Notes: generated by a model from the letters alone, not told the origin. A stretch of 64,000 nt of DNA from Colwellia sp. Arc7-D (GCF_003061515.1 NZ_CP028924.1:2542001-2606000); one strand, 5' to 3'. Counted from the stretch's first letter, positions 25,558 to 34,914 are shown. Numbers and translations: made by a program.

Positions 25558-28500
25558 TTAAGCATTTTCTTTTAAGTAGTTTAATACTCGTTTAGCTGAG
25601 ATTGGAAACGGTGTTTTCAAATTTTGCGCAAAAAGTGAAACGCGTAATTCTTCAATCATCCAGTAAGTTTGGGCTAATGCTTTACTTAAAGGCTGCCCTT
25701 AGGTTGTTGAGCAACAACAGCATCTAACGCTTTTTGCACCTTTTCGAGTTCTATCATTTTCAAACGGTCTTGATTTGGGTCTATTTGTAATTTCTCTAAA
25801 CGTCTTAACATAGCGGTTAAGTATCGAGCAATATCATCTAAACGTTGATATCCCGCTTTAGTGATAAAACCTTTAAAAACCATACTTTCTAATTGGTTTT
25901 TAATATCGCCGTGAGATTGCACTAGGTTTAATGACATTTTACCTTTCATTTTCTTTCTAACGTCATGCGCTAAACTCAGCACCCGCTCGACCTTTATTGC
26001 CGCACTTAATACACAGTCTGCAATTTCGCCACGAACATGTTCTTTACATGCCGTAAACTCAGTTTCAGCGCGTGGTAAGTCGCCGTATTGATTAACTAAA
26101 AAATGACAGCCAGCAACGATGCAATCATCCAATAAATCATTGATAGAACCAAAAGGATTAAAATACAAACCTAACTTGGCTTTATTAGGCAATTTTTCTT
26201 GCAAATATTTTAATGGTGAAGGTATGTTCAACAATATCAGACGGCTTACGCCATCAAGCATGGCTTGCTCTGCTAAACTTTCATGTTCAAATAACTCAAT
26301 AGCGACTGACTTGTCTTTATCCACTAAAGCAGGAAAAGCTTTAATGGTGATATTAGCAACTTTTTTCTCGTAGCTTTTAGGTAAGTTTTTAAAATCCCAT
26401 TGAGCAATATCGCTACGTTCAATACCTTTATCAGCTACCTTTTTAATTGACGCTTGAACTTTACCTTGTAAATTATCTTTTAAACTATCAAGGTTACGCC
26501 CTTCTTTAAGTAACTTACCGTTTTCATTAATAATTTTAAAATTCATTAATAAATGTGGCACAAGCTCTGAGCCTTGCCAAGCGTCTTCAGGTAAGCGAAC
26601 GCCAGTCATTCTTAGTAACTGTTTTTCAAGCGCTGCGATTAACGTTATGTCCGTGTTAGTTATTGCCGCCAAACACGCTTCTGCATAGTTTGGTGCAGGA
26701 ACAAAGTTACGTCTTAATGACTTAGGTAAGCTTCTGATCAATGCGGTAATTAGCTCAAGTCGTAAAGCCGGAATTAACCAATCAAAACCTGTATTTTCTA
26801 CTTGATTTAAAATACCTACCGGTATCATGACGCTAATACCGTCGTCCGCATCACCTGGGCTAAAATGATAACTGAGCGGCAGTGTTAAACTGCCTTGTTG
26901 CCATGTTTCCGGATATTCGTTAGCTGATAATTTAACCGCGCTTTCTTTTAACAAAAAAGCTTTGGTGAAGTTTAATAACTTAGCATCAGATTGTTTTTGT
27001 TTCTTCCACCAGGCTAAAAAGCTACGCTGACAAATAGCAGTTTCGGGCAGTTTTTCATTATAAAAATCGACTAACTGCTGTTCTTCAATCAAGAAATCTT
27101 TACGTCGGGCTTTTTGCTCTAAAACTTCAATTTCGTCAACCAGTTGGCGATTTTCTTTTAAAAATGCTTCTTTAATCGTGCTTTCGCCATTAACTAAAGC
27201 TTCACGGATAAAAATCTCACGACAGGTATCAGGTTCAATTCTATTGAAATTAACACTGCGCTTACCAACGATAATCAGACCGTAAAGTGTTACTTGTTCA
27301 AACGCCATTACAGCGCCCTGCTTTTTCTCCCAATGAGGTTCGCTGTAACTGCGTTTAACTAGGTGCGGTGCTAGAGGTTCAAGCCATAACGGGTCTATCT
27401 TAGCGGCCATACGAGCAAATAAACGGCTAGTTTCAACTAATTCTGCTGCCATTAACCATTTGGGTGACTTTTTAGCCAGCGCTGAGCCTGGGAAGATAAA
27501 AAATTTACTGCCGCGAGATCCTTTGTATTCTCGATTTTCATCTTGTTGGCCGATATGACTCAACAAACCTGACAAAATAGCTTGATGTACGATATCTAGA
27601 TTCGAATTAGTGGCATTTTTTTCAGCCTCTTCTGATAAGTCTAGGTCGATACGGCTCATTGGTATTTTCAGCTCTCGCAATGAATGCGTTAGCTGGCTAT
27701 AAATATCTTGCCACTCACGAATACGTAAATACGACAAAAACTCTTTCTGACACAAACGGCGAAATTGATTATTTGTTAAAAGCTTTTGCTGTTCCTCAAC
27801 ATAACTCCACAGTTTTAATAAGCTCACAAAATCTGATTGTTTGTTTTTAAATCGGCCATGTTTTTCATCTGCAGCTTGCTGTTTTTCATGCGGACGTTCG
27901 CGTGGGTCTTGAATACTTAAAGCGCTTACAATAATGAATATTTGTTCAATACACCCTAAGTCAGCCGCGGTTAAAATCATTTTAGCTAAACGTGGATCAA
28001 TAGGGAATTTAGATAACGAGCGCCCTATTGGTGTTAACTTAACTTGAGTTGAATCAGCATCAATCGCCGCCAATTCTTCTAATAATTTCACGCCGTCATT
28101 AATGTTACGATTATCGGGTGGTTGTACAAACGGAAAGTCGGAAATTTCACCTAAGTCTAGGGCCAACATTTGCAATATAACAGTCGCTAAGTTTGTGCGA
28201 AGTATTTCAGGGTCGGTAAACTCCGGACGATTTAAAAAGTCGTCCTCAGCATAAAGGCGAATACAAACACCTGAAGACACTCGACCACAACGACCGGCTC
28301 GCTGATTTGCACTGGCTTGAGAAATGGCTTCTATAGGTAAACGTTGTACTTTAGTGCGATAACTGTAGCGCGAAATTCTTGCTGTACCTGGGTCAATAAC
28401 ATATTTAATTCCGGGTACCGTCAAACTCGTTTCGGCAACGTTAGTGGCTAACACTATGTTACGGCCACTATGTGGTTTAAATATTAAGTTTTGTTCGGCA

Positions 28501-29507
28501 ACAGTTAATCGAGAATATAACGGTAAAACATTAGTATGGCGTAAATTAGCTTTTTCTAATGCCCGTGCGGTATCTCTAATTTCTCGTTCACCATTGAGAA
28601 AAACCAAAATATCGCCATCACTTTCTGAGCCACGGTTTTCTGTACTAAGCTCATCAACGGCATTGAGAATACCCGAAATAATATCCGCATCGCTGTCACT
28701 GTCTTCATTCAGTGGGCGATAACGCATTTCAACTGGGAAGGTTCTGCCTGACACTTCAATAATTGGCGCAGGAACACCGCTGGCATTAGCAAAATGTTGT
28801 GCAAATTTTTCAGGATCAATTGTCGCCGAGGTAATAATCACTTTTAGATCAGGACGTTTAGGTAAAATTTGCCGTAAATAACCGAGAATAAAATCTATAT
28901 TTAAACTACGCTCATGCGCTTCATCGATAATTAATGTGTCGTATTGGCGTAACAAACGATCTTTTTGCATTTCCGCAAGTAAAATACCGTCGGTCATGAG
29001 TTTAATATAACTTTGTTCACCCACTTGGTCGTTAAAGCGAACTTTATAACCAACCGCATCACCTAATTTTGAATTCAGCTCATCCGCTATTCGGTTAGCG
29101 ACAGTTCTTGCAGCAATACGTCTGGGCTGTGTATGACCAATAAGGCCATCAATGCCTCGACCTAATTCTAAACATATTTTTGGAATTTGAGTTGTTTTAC
29201 CTGATCCCGTTTCGCCCGCAATAATCACGACTTGGTTGTCATGAATAGCTTTGCTTATTACGTCAACATTTTGTGAAACTGGCAAACCTTCAGGGTAACT
29301 AATTTTAGGTAAACTAGTCAGGCGAAGTTGCTTGTTTGCTATAGATTGCTCGATCGTTTTAGCTATTTGCTGCAAAGCTTTATCTTGTTTCACTTGATCA
29401 GTTATTTTTTTAACGCCTAATAAGCGGTTTCTAATGCGCGTTTTATCAGATGATTTAACCTGATCGAGAAGATCGAAAAGTGATTTTAAGGTAAGGTTTT
29501 TATTCAT
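25558..29507 (-). CDS. hrpA: ATP-dependent RNA helicase HrpA, with a frameshift near the 3' end
   Basis: A DEAH-box helicase with Walker A GETGSGKTTQ (about residues 98-107), DEAH box LIIDEAHERSLNIDF, SATIDPEKF, QRAGRCGRV, and the long HrpA C-terminal region. The start is the ATG at 29507 (MNKNLTLKSLF), which aligns with the family; the upstream TTG start adds 14 residues. The main frame ends early at 25686 (QPKGSL). In the -1 frame the missing family tail is intact: PLSKALAQTYWMIEELRVSL, then FAQNLKTPFP, then ISAKRVLNYLKENA and a stop at 25558-25560. A one-base deletion at about 25689-25693 explains this. As it stands, the protein lacks its last 44 or so residues. A sequencing error, real truncation or frameshifting cannot be told apart from the sequence. 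Confidence 0.92.
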
Positions 29508-29937
29508 TTTTTTAGTCGTAGTGGTCGATGCGGAAAATACTGTTGACAAAAGAGGCTCAAAACAGATAACAAAAGGCTATATTAGCAGGTAAGCAAAGGC
29601 AAATGAACACGTATATTCTTAGCAAATATCCATTTTAACTATTTTTATACTAAGCTGATCTCTAAGTGCAAGAATAAAGTACTTAATGAAGGTCACAAGC
29701 CGCAAAGAGTCTATTGTGCATAAAAGGTGCTATGCCTAAAAGTGTTATGTCTAAAAGTGCTATACATTAAACTAACTTACTTATCTACTTTTGAATTACT
29801 AGAAATAATAAAAGACGATGAGGTATTTTGGCAGGCGCTAATCAGGTAGAGAGATTTTATAAACTTGTTATGTCATTAATCATCAGTCACATACAGCCAA
29901 TGATTATGCCTAATAAAGGCTTCATCAAATTTCAGAC
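29508..29937. other. Intergenic region between hrpA and the csrB-like RNA
   Basis: About 430 AT-rich bases without a supported gene. It includes a short tandem repeat (unit of about 15 bp, TGCTATGCCTAAAAG / TGTTATGTCTAAAAG, 29728-29757, plus a partial third copy). The hrpA promoter should lie near its left end. Confidence 0.5.
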
Positions 29938-29975
29938 AAAAAAAAGCGGCTCATTGAACCGCTTTTTTATAACTA
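29938..29975 (-). terminator. Terminator of the csrB-like sRNA
   Basis: Read on the minus strand: stem AGCGGTTC / GAGCCGCT (8 bp with one G-U pair), loop AAT, then eight T. It forms the 3' end of the sRNA. Confidence 0.9.
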
Positions 29976-30240
29976 GCTTATATGCATCCTGCATAAATAT
30001 ATAATGATCCCGCTTCATCCATAAAGAGCTATCCCTTGCCTTTCCTAGCAAACCATTTGCTGTCCATATTATCCTTAAAAGTAACTGTCCTAGTTACATC
30101 AATTGTCTATTCTTATCATCCTGATAACAATTCCCTGACAATTTTTCCTTCTATCCTTGTGAGACATCCAATCTCTTTGCTAATCTAAGCATCCTGTTGG
30201 TTATCCATACCATTATTTGTAATCCCTTTGTCTTCCTGAC
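29938..30240 (-). ncRNA. csrB: CsrB-family regulatory sRNA (sequesters CsrA)
   Basis: The minus strand of this 300-base gap carries 17 GGA motifs, many in the CsrA-preferred forms AGGA, AGGGA or CAGGAT. Several sit in hairpin loops: GTAACTAGGACAGTTAC, TTATCAGGATGATAA and TATGCAGGATGCATA are all stem-GGA-stem units. The 5' end GTCAGGAAGACAAAGGGA resembles known CsrB starts. The 3' end is a strong terminator (AGCGGTTC / GAGCCGCT plus eight T). No open frame exists. CsrB RNAs bind several CsrA dimers and relieve translational repression of carbon-storage, biofilm and motility genes. A promoter and a GacA/UvrY-type box lie upstream. Family membership is inferred from motif density and architecture, not a database hit. 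Confidence 0.88.
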
Positions 30241-30244
30241 AGGG

Positions 30245-30253
30245 ATAATATTA
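30245..30253 (-). promoter_or_regulatory. -10 region of the csrB-like sRNA
   Basis: On the minus strand TAATATTAT contains overlapping good -10 hexamers (TAATAT at 30253-30248, TATTAT at 30250-30245). Transcription would start at the G at about 30240. No clear -35 is present, which fits a promoter that depends on an activator. Just upstream is an inverted repeat TAAGCACT / AGTGCTTA (30257-30282). Confidence 0.6.
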
Positions 30254-30394
30254 GACTAAGCACTAATTTTAAAAAGTGCTTAAATTCAAAAAAATAAACA
30301 CGACTTATCTTTTTACTTGAACGATTTAATTATTTTCATTTAATTACAATAAGTTAAGCTAGAATGGTAGATTTAAAGTAATACAAAGAACACT

Positions 30395-30418
30395 ATATCC
30401 TACATTAATGTAGGATAT
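30395..30418. repeat. Perfect 24-bp palindrome in the csrB upstream region
   Basis: Two 12-bp arms (ATATCCTACATT / AATGTAGGATAT) with no spacer. It overlaps the GacA/UvrY-type box by 10 bases, and its arms repeat the CCTACA half-site, so it could be a second regulator site. Confidence 0.75.
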
Positions 30419-30426
30419 GTCTTACA
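30409..30426 (-). promoter_or_regulatory. GacA/UvrY-type box upstream of the csrB-like sRNA
   Basis: On the minus strand TGTAAGACATATCCTACA matches the GacA/UvrY consensus TGTAAG-N6-CTTACA at 11 of 12 fixed positions. Its centre is about 178 bases upstream of the predicted sRNA start, similar to the far-upstream activating sites reported for rsm/csr RNAs. The box partly overlaps a perfect 24-bp palindrome (30395-30418). Confidence 0.65.
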
Positions 30427-30549
30427 AAGGTAGGGAGCTTTTGGGAGGTTATTAAATAAATTACGTTAAATTATTTTTAAAGTCTGCTGCAAACTCATAG
30501 AGATTGCAGCTTATAGCTTACATAAGTTAGTGAAATGAATTATTCAATA

Positions 30550-31200
30550 TTAACTTTCAGGTGTTTCTCGATAATAAACCATCAAAGAACCTGAGACATT
30601 ACCCACTTCGACTTCTTCTATAAATTGATAGTTTACATTCTTAAAAAAAGCTTTGTATTTCTTGCTTGTTGCATACACAGCAACACCTTCACTTTCTTTA
30701 TGTTCATCTAAGATCGTATTGACTGCCGCCATTAAGTAATGACCAAAGCCGTGATGTTGATGCAGTGGATGAATAGCAATAAAAGATAGCATGTGAAATT
30801 TTTTCAATGGCACAGCAGCTAAAACAATTTTCTCTTTTTCAATCATTTGTTTGGTACTGAAATACCCTGCACCAAGCAACATTTTTAAGCGCCAGTGCCA
30901 AAATCGTTCAGAAGAAACACCATCTTCAGGATTATTTAAGCAAGCGACACCAACAATATTATCGCCTAAATATAAACCCACCATTGGCTGTTTTGCTTGC
31001 CAAAATGCATTTAATTCTTCACGAATTGCTGCACGAAGACGTTGTTCATAATCACTTTTGTCAGATGAAAATATTTCCAAAAACACTGGATCATCATGAT
31101 ACGCTTGGTAAAGTAATGATGCAGCTAACTTTAAATCTTGTGCCGACAGATAAGCGGCTTTTATATCGACTTGATTACTATCAATGGCATCTGATGACAT
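30550..31200 (-). CDS. GNAT family N-acetyltransferase
   Basis: 216 residues with the GNAT fold. The N-terminal alpha/beta part is AAYLSAQDLKLAASLLYQAY, and motif A has the acetyl-CoA loop HMLSFIAIHPLHQHHGFGHYLM, where the pyrophosphate-binding Q/RxxGxG/A appears as HHGFGH. The C-terminal strand is VAVYATSKKYKAFFKNVNYQ. The acceptor substrate is not recognisable. The gene is monocistronic, between the csrB-like RNA and the GlyGly-CTERM protein. Confidence 0.85.
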   Translation of the reverse strand: MSSDAIDSNQVDIKAAYLSAQDLKLAASLLYQAYHDDPVFLEIFSSDKSDYEQRLRAAIREELNAFWQAKQPMVGLYLGDNIVGVACLNNPEDGVSSERFWHWRLKMLLGAGYFSTKQMIEKEKIVLAAVPLKKFHMLSFIAIHPLHQHHGFGHYLMAAVNTILDEHKESEGVAVYATSKKYKAFFKNVNYQFIEEVEVGNVSGSLMVYYRETPES

Positions 31201-31360
31201 CTAAAATCCCTCATAAATGGTGATAATTATTATTATTTTTATACCTTCACCATATCAGGATATGAGAAATAAGGTCAAACTTTATCGCTGAATCAGAAAC
31301 CCAATAAGGCGAACAATAAAGTAACCTCTTTACTATTCACACTTACAAGGTTTATCAAGT

Positions 31361-32197
31361 TTACTGCTTAACAAAAACTCTTCTGTAGAATAATGAAAGT
31401 ATAATCAGACAAAATAACACTGCACTGCCACCGCCATGCTCACTGTAGTATTCAACTTCTATGTACTCAAGATCATAGTCACTACTTTCCAAAGGCAAGG
31501 CATAAAGCTCATTACTATCATCTGAACTAAATGTTGCGACAACATCATTATAACCCACTTCATATAAGTCTATTAAAACGTCATAGTGATTTGGAATGTA
31601 GCCAGAGTCTAACTGAGTAACAACTTCAAACTCATCAGCAGTCTCATCACCCGTAATAACAAAATCATCGGTAGAGAAATATAAAACCCAAGGACCGCCA
31701 TTTTCACTTAAATATAGATCAGCATAAACAACAGCTTGTTCATTCATTATGGGTGATAAAATATCAGCATCGAAGCTCACGCTAAATGTCTGGTAATATC
31801 CATCTTCATCAATGTCTTCAATAAGTTGGCTGTAACCACTATAAATAGCAAAGCTGTGATAAAAAGCCGAATTACTTTCAACATTAGACTTTGTTGAAAG
31901 TATTGATACTGAATTAATTTGCTGTTGGCGTGCCGTATTTACATCAGTTCTGCTCATACCTTTATAAGCTAAATTTCTTGGTTTAATAGTACTGTTAGTT
32001 TGAGAGATTTGTTGTTTTTTCTCTTTTGTCGTTAAGTTGTTTGTTAACCCGCCAAAGGATTGACTTGTATGTCCAAGTTCAGTTGCTGATTCTGCGAAAG
32101 ACATTGGGCTTAACAGTAATAATGTCGCCGTAAAATTAATAATTAACGTCTTCGTTAACGTTTTTATAAGCATTGTGTTAAATATTTTATCAAACAT
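31361..32197 (-). CDS. Choice-of-anchor H type protein with GlyGly-CTERM tail
   Basis: 278 residues: a signal peptide (about residues 9-35, ending SPMSFAES), a linker, then a beta-rich region with SFAIYSGYSQLIEDIDEDGYY, TFSVSFDADI and VYADLYLSENGGPWVLYFST. This resembles the family named choice-of-anchor H, whose members carry varied anchoring tails. The C-terminus is GGGSAVLFCLIILSLFYRRVF: Gly-Gly-Gly, a transmembrane stretch and Arg-Arg, a GlyGly-CTERM sorting signal. It is likely secreted or surface-attached; the function is unknown. GAGG lies about 9 bases before the ATG. A PhoP-box-like repeat and a -10 hexamer lie upstream, so it is a probable target of the adjacent PhoPQ-like system. 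Confidence 0.78.
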   Translation of the reverse strand: MFDKIFNTMLIKTLTKTLIINFTATLLLLSPMSFAESATELGHTSQSFGGLTNNLTTKEKKQQISQTNSTIKPRNLAYKGMSRTDVNTARQQQINSVSILSTKSNVESNSAFYHSFAIYSGYSQLIEDIDEDGYYQTFSVSFDADILSPIMNEQAVVYADLYLSENGGPWVLYFSTDDFVITGDETADEFEVVTQLDSGYIPNHYDVLIDLYEVGYNDVVATFSSDDSNELYALPLESSDYDLEYIEVEYYSEHGGGSAVLFCLIILSLFYRRVFVKQ

Positions 32198-32228
32198 AAG
32201 AGTAGCCTCTATTTATAGTATGACTGTC

Positions 32229-32263
32229 ATTTAACCAAAGTTAATCTGAACCGAAGCTGAACA
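32229..32263 (-). promoter_or_regulatory. PhoP-box-like direct repeat and -10 for the GlyGly-CTERM gene
   Basis: On the minus strand TGTTCA-GCTTC-GGTTCA (32263-32247), then 12 bp, then the -10-like hexamer TTAAAT (32234-32229). The half-sites repeat every 11 bp, as in PhoP boxes (TGTTTA-N5-TGTTTA). The same layout occurs before pepSY and the DUF3300 gene. Confidence 0.65.
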
Positions 32264-32313
32264 CTAAATCAAACGGAACTACAGTTAATTATTTTCAATA
32301 ATTAGTGTATTTA

Positions 32314-32348
32314 TGTTCATAGAGCATTCAGCTTAACTACTTTAAAAT
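32314..32348 (+). promoter_or_regulatory. PhoP-box-like direct repeat and -10 for pepSY-phoPQ
   Basis: TGTTCA-TAGAG-CATTCA (32314-32330), 12 bp, then TAAAAT (32343-32348). It lies about 70-105 bp before the PepSY gene and suggests autoregulation of the pepSY-phoP-phoQ operon. Confidence 0.65.
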
Positions 32349-32418
32349 AACACTTACTTGGATTACAGCATTCAATATTTTACACTGTCTGATAAAGTAG
32401 TTTTAAGAAGGTACTTAA

Positions 32419-32730
32419 ATGAAAACAAACTTATTTATTCTAAGCATAATAGCTTCACTATTAGCATTCCCAGTCATGGCTAAGATTAATGGAGTACCTC
32501 ATCATATAAAGATAGAAAACACTCGATATGGTCAGCCAGATAAAGGCAAGTCAATTAGTGCTCAGCAAGCAGCACGTATAGTTAAAAATAAATTCGGTGG
32601 TAAGGTTTTGAAAGTAAACAATAGTGGCTCTAAAAAAAATCCTAGTTATCGAGTGAAGTTGCTAAAAGATAATGGCCATGTAATTTCTGTCAGTGTTGAT
32701 GGCCAATCTGGCCGTATTTCAGGGAATTAA
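32419..32730 (+). CDS. PepSY domain periplasmic protein
   Basis: A 103-residue exported protein: signal peptide MKTNLFILSIIASLLAFPVMA, then a PepSY domain (SISAQQAARIVKNKFGGKVL, KVNNSGSKKNPSYRVKLLKD, GHVISVSVDGQSGRISGN). PepSY proteins bind or inhibit proteases or feed signals to sensors. It lies 3 bases before the response regulator gene and is transcribed with it, so a role in sensing or dampening the PhoQ-like kinase is a reasonable inference. AGAAGGTACTTAA precedes the ATG. Confidence 0.85.
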   Translation: MKTNLFILSIIASLLAFPVMAKINGVPHHIKIENTRYGQPDKGKSISAQQAARIVKNKFGGKVLKVNNSGSKKNPSYRVKLLKDNGHVISVSVDGQSGRISGN

Positions 32731-32733
32731 TTG

Positions 32734-33417
32734 ATGAGAATATTACTCATTGAAGACGATGAAAACTTACAACTTCATGTAAAAGAGCATTTAATTTCGG
32801 CCAATTATAGCGTTGATGTCGCTGATGATGGCGAGTCAGGGCTATTTCAGGGTCAAGAGTTTCCCTATGATGCCGCTATTATCGATTTAGGCTTACCAAA
32901 ACTTGATGGCGTTAGCGTAGTAAAATCGTTACGTGAACAAGGTTTTACCTACCCTATATTAATACTTACTGCACGCGGTAGTTGGCAAGATAAAGTGTCT
33001 GGGTTAGATGCTGGCGCAGATGACTATTTAACTAAACCGTTTCATATTGAAGAATTATTAGCACGATTAAATGCTTTAATTCGTCGCAGTACAGGACAAG
33101 CGAGTCCGTTAATTGAAAATGGCCCTTTTACGATTAACACTTCTAGTATGCAAGTTAGCGTTGATGAAAAAGTTATCTCGTTAAGTAGTTATGAATACAA
33201 ACTATTTGAATACCTAATGCATCATTTAGGTGAAGTTAAATCAAAAACTCAATTAACTGAACATATTTACGATCAAGACTTTGATTTAGATTCAAACGTA
33301 ATTGAAGTGTTTATTCGCCGATTGAGAAAAAAACTCGATCCCGACAATCAATATCAATTTATTGAAACATTGCGTGGTCAAGGCTACTTATTAAAAGACT
33401 TATCTCACTTAATTTAA
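32734..33417 (+). CDS. phoP: PhoP-like OmpR-family response regulator
   Basis: 227 residues. The receiver domain has the acidic pocket (IEDDEN, residues 6-11) and the phospho-acceptor Asp in AAIIDLGLPKLDG (about residue 51). TARGSWQDKVSGLDAGADDY and LTKPFHIEELLARL match PhoP closely. The C-terminal winged helix ends IEVFIRRLRKKLDPDNQ and ETLRGQGYLLKDL. The start is taken at the ATG at 32734; the TTG codon just before it is an alternative. It is followed by the cognate kinase. Its probable sites are the three direct repeats described in this region. PhoP identity rests on sequence resemblance, not a phylogeny. Confidence 0.85.
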   Translation: MRILLIEDDENLQLHVKEHLISANYSVDVADDGESGLFQGQEFPYDAAIIDLGLPKLDGVSVVKSLREQGFTYPILILTARGSWQDKVSGLDAGADDYLTKPFHIEELLARLNALIRRSTGQASPLIENGPFTINTSSMQVSVDEKVISLSSYEYKLFEYLMHHLGEVKSKTQLTEHIYDQDFDLDSNVIEVFIRRLRKKLDPDNQYQFIETLRGQGYLLKDLSHLI

Positions 33418-33470
33418 TTTTTTCTCTTGTGTATAAGCACTTTAATAAATCAAAGAAAGGCAATTTATAG

Positions 33471-34853
33471 TTGTTTAATTCGCTAAAGAAGTTATTTAAT
33501 TCATTAAAAACAAGAGTGTTATTTAGCGCCTTGTTGATGATATTTATTTTATTGCCCATCGTTGGGCTCATTATAAGTAATGCCTACGAAAAGCATATGG
33601 TTGCTAGCTTAGAGAATGAACTCTCTGCCTATTCATACTCTATTTTAGCTATAATTGAAGTCGATAATAACCGCCTGGTAATGCCTGAACAATTATTAGA
33701 AAACCAATTTAATGTTAGCCAATCAGGCTTATATGCTGTACTCAGCTCCAACTCAATATTATGGCAACAAAATTCCACGGCTAACAAACCACAGTTAACA
33801 GAAAAGTTATGGAGTTCTCAGTCATTACTTTCACCATGGCAACCATCAAGCTTTAAACAACCTGCGCTAGGGGAAAGTTTATTTTATGAAGCTGATATCG
33901 ATAACAATAAGCATTTTGTCTATAGCTTAAGTGTAAGTTTTGGCAGTGAAGCTCAGCCTTTACCCATGACATTGCATATAATTAAACAACAAAATGATTT
34001 AACACTGATGATGGCAGAGTTTCATCGACAACTTCTGCTAGGTTTAGCAGGCTTAATGTTGGTACTTTTGATCATTCAATACCTTTGGTCAATATGGACT
34101 TTAAAGCCATTAGAAAACTTAACCAATGAATTAAGTGACGTTGAGCAGGGTAAAATAGAACGACTTTCGCAAGTTTACCCAACCGAGTTAACTCAAGTAA
34201 CAGAACAATTAAATTTGTTATTAAATGCGGAACAAAAACAACGTCAGCGTTATCGTAACGCACTTTCAGATCTTGCTCATAGCTTAAAAACACCGTTAGC
34301 TGTTATGCAAACTCAAAAAGAGTTATCGGTACTCACACAAGAGCAACTCAATATTATTAATGCCATTATAGAGTATCAACTTCGTAAAGCTCAAAGTGCA
34401 GGACAATCTTCATGGTACTTAGGTACTGCTGTAGCTCCCATCGTGCAAAAACTGCTCAATAGTTTAACCAAAATATATCGAGACAAGTCACTCAATTTTA
34501 CGGTAACTATTGCACCTGATGCTAACTTTAAAGGTGATGAGGCCGATTTTTTAGAAATACTCGGCAATATCCTAGACAACGCCTGTAAAGCAGCAAATAA
34601 AGAGATCCACCTTGATATTAGTCAACACCAAGATAGTATGACTATTATTATTGAAGATGACGGTAAAGGCATAGAACCCGCCCTTAGAGAAAGTATATTA
34701 CAACGTGGAACTCGTGCAGATACTTATCAACATGGCCACGGCATTGGTTTAGCCATAGTGCGTGACTTAGTAAAAAGTTACCAAGGAACTATGCTTATTG
34801 AAACATCTGAGCACCTTAAAGGCGCTAAATTTACGCTGAATTTCCCATCATAA
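33471..34853 (+). CDS. phoQ: PhoQ-like sensor histidine kinase
   Basis: 460 residues starting at a TTG (AGAAAGG about 10 bases upstream; no ATG precedes the first membrane segment). Topology: TM1 (about 17-38, VLFSALLMIFILLPIVGLII), a periplasmic sensor loop of about 150 residues with acidic patches (YEADIDNNKH), TM2 (about 185-205, LLGLAGLMLVLLIIQYLW), HAMP-like linker, H-box LSDLAHSLKTPLAVMQ (phosphorylated His), N-box ILGNILDNACKAA, and G-boxes DDGKGIEP and GHGIGLAIV. The H-box is very close to that of PhoQ. The signal (Mg2+, acid or peptides in PhoQ) cannot be read here. Confidence 0.85.
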   Translation: MFNSLKKLFNSLKTRVLFSALLMIFILLPIVGLIISNAYEKHMVASLENELSAYSYSILAIIEVDNNRLVMPEQLLENQFNVSQSGLYAVLSSNSILWQQNSTANKPQLTEKLWSSQSLLSPWQPSSFKQPALGESLFYEADIDNNKHFVYSLSVSFGSEAQPLPMTLHIIKQQNDLTLMMAEFHRQLLLGLAGLMLVLLIIQYLWSIWTLKPLENLTNELSDVEQGKIERLSQVYPTELTQVTEQLNLLLNAEQKQRQRYRNALSDLAHSLKTPLAVMQTQKELSVLTQEQLNIINAIIEYQLRKAQSAGQSSWYLGTAVAPIVQKLLNSLTKIYRDKSLNFTVTIAPDANFKGDEADFLEILGNILDNACKAANKEIHLDISQHQDSMTIIIEDDGKGIEPALRESILQRGTRADTYQHGHGIGLAIVRDLVKSYQGTMLIETSEHLKGAKFTLNFPS

Positions 34854-34879
34854 AGAGTTTAATGACTAACTTTACAATT

Positions 34880-34914
34880 TGTTCAGCTATCGTTCAGTTT
34901 ACACAGAGTAATAT
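34880..34914 (+). promoter_or_regulatory. PhoP-box-like direct repeat and -10 for the DUF3300 gene
   Basis: TGTTCA-GCTAT-CGTTCA (34880-34896), 12 bp, then TAATAT (34909-34914), about 95 bp before the DUF3300 start. Same geometry as the two other boxes of this region. Confidence 0.65.

Noticed and set aside
25680..25700. Programmed frameshifting in hrpA
   Set aside because: No X-XXY-YYZ heptamer or prfB-like +1 site that leads into the correct frame; CTT-TAA-G would give a quick stop in the +1 frame. A one-base loss is simpler.
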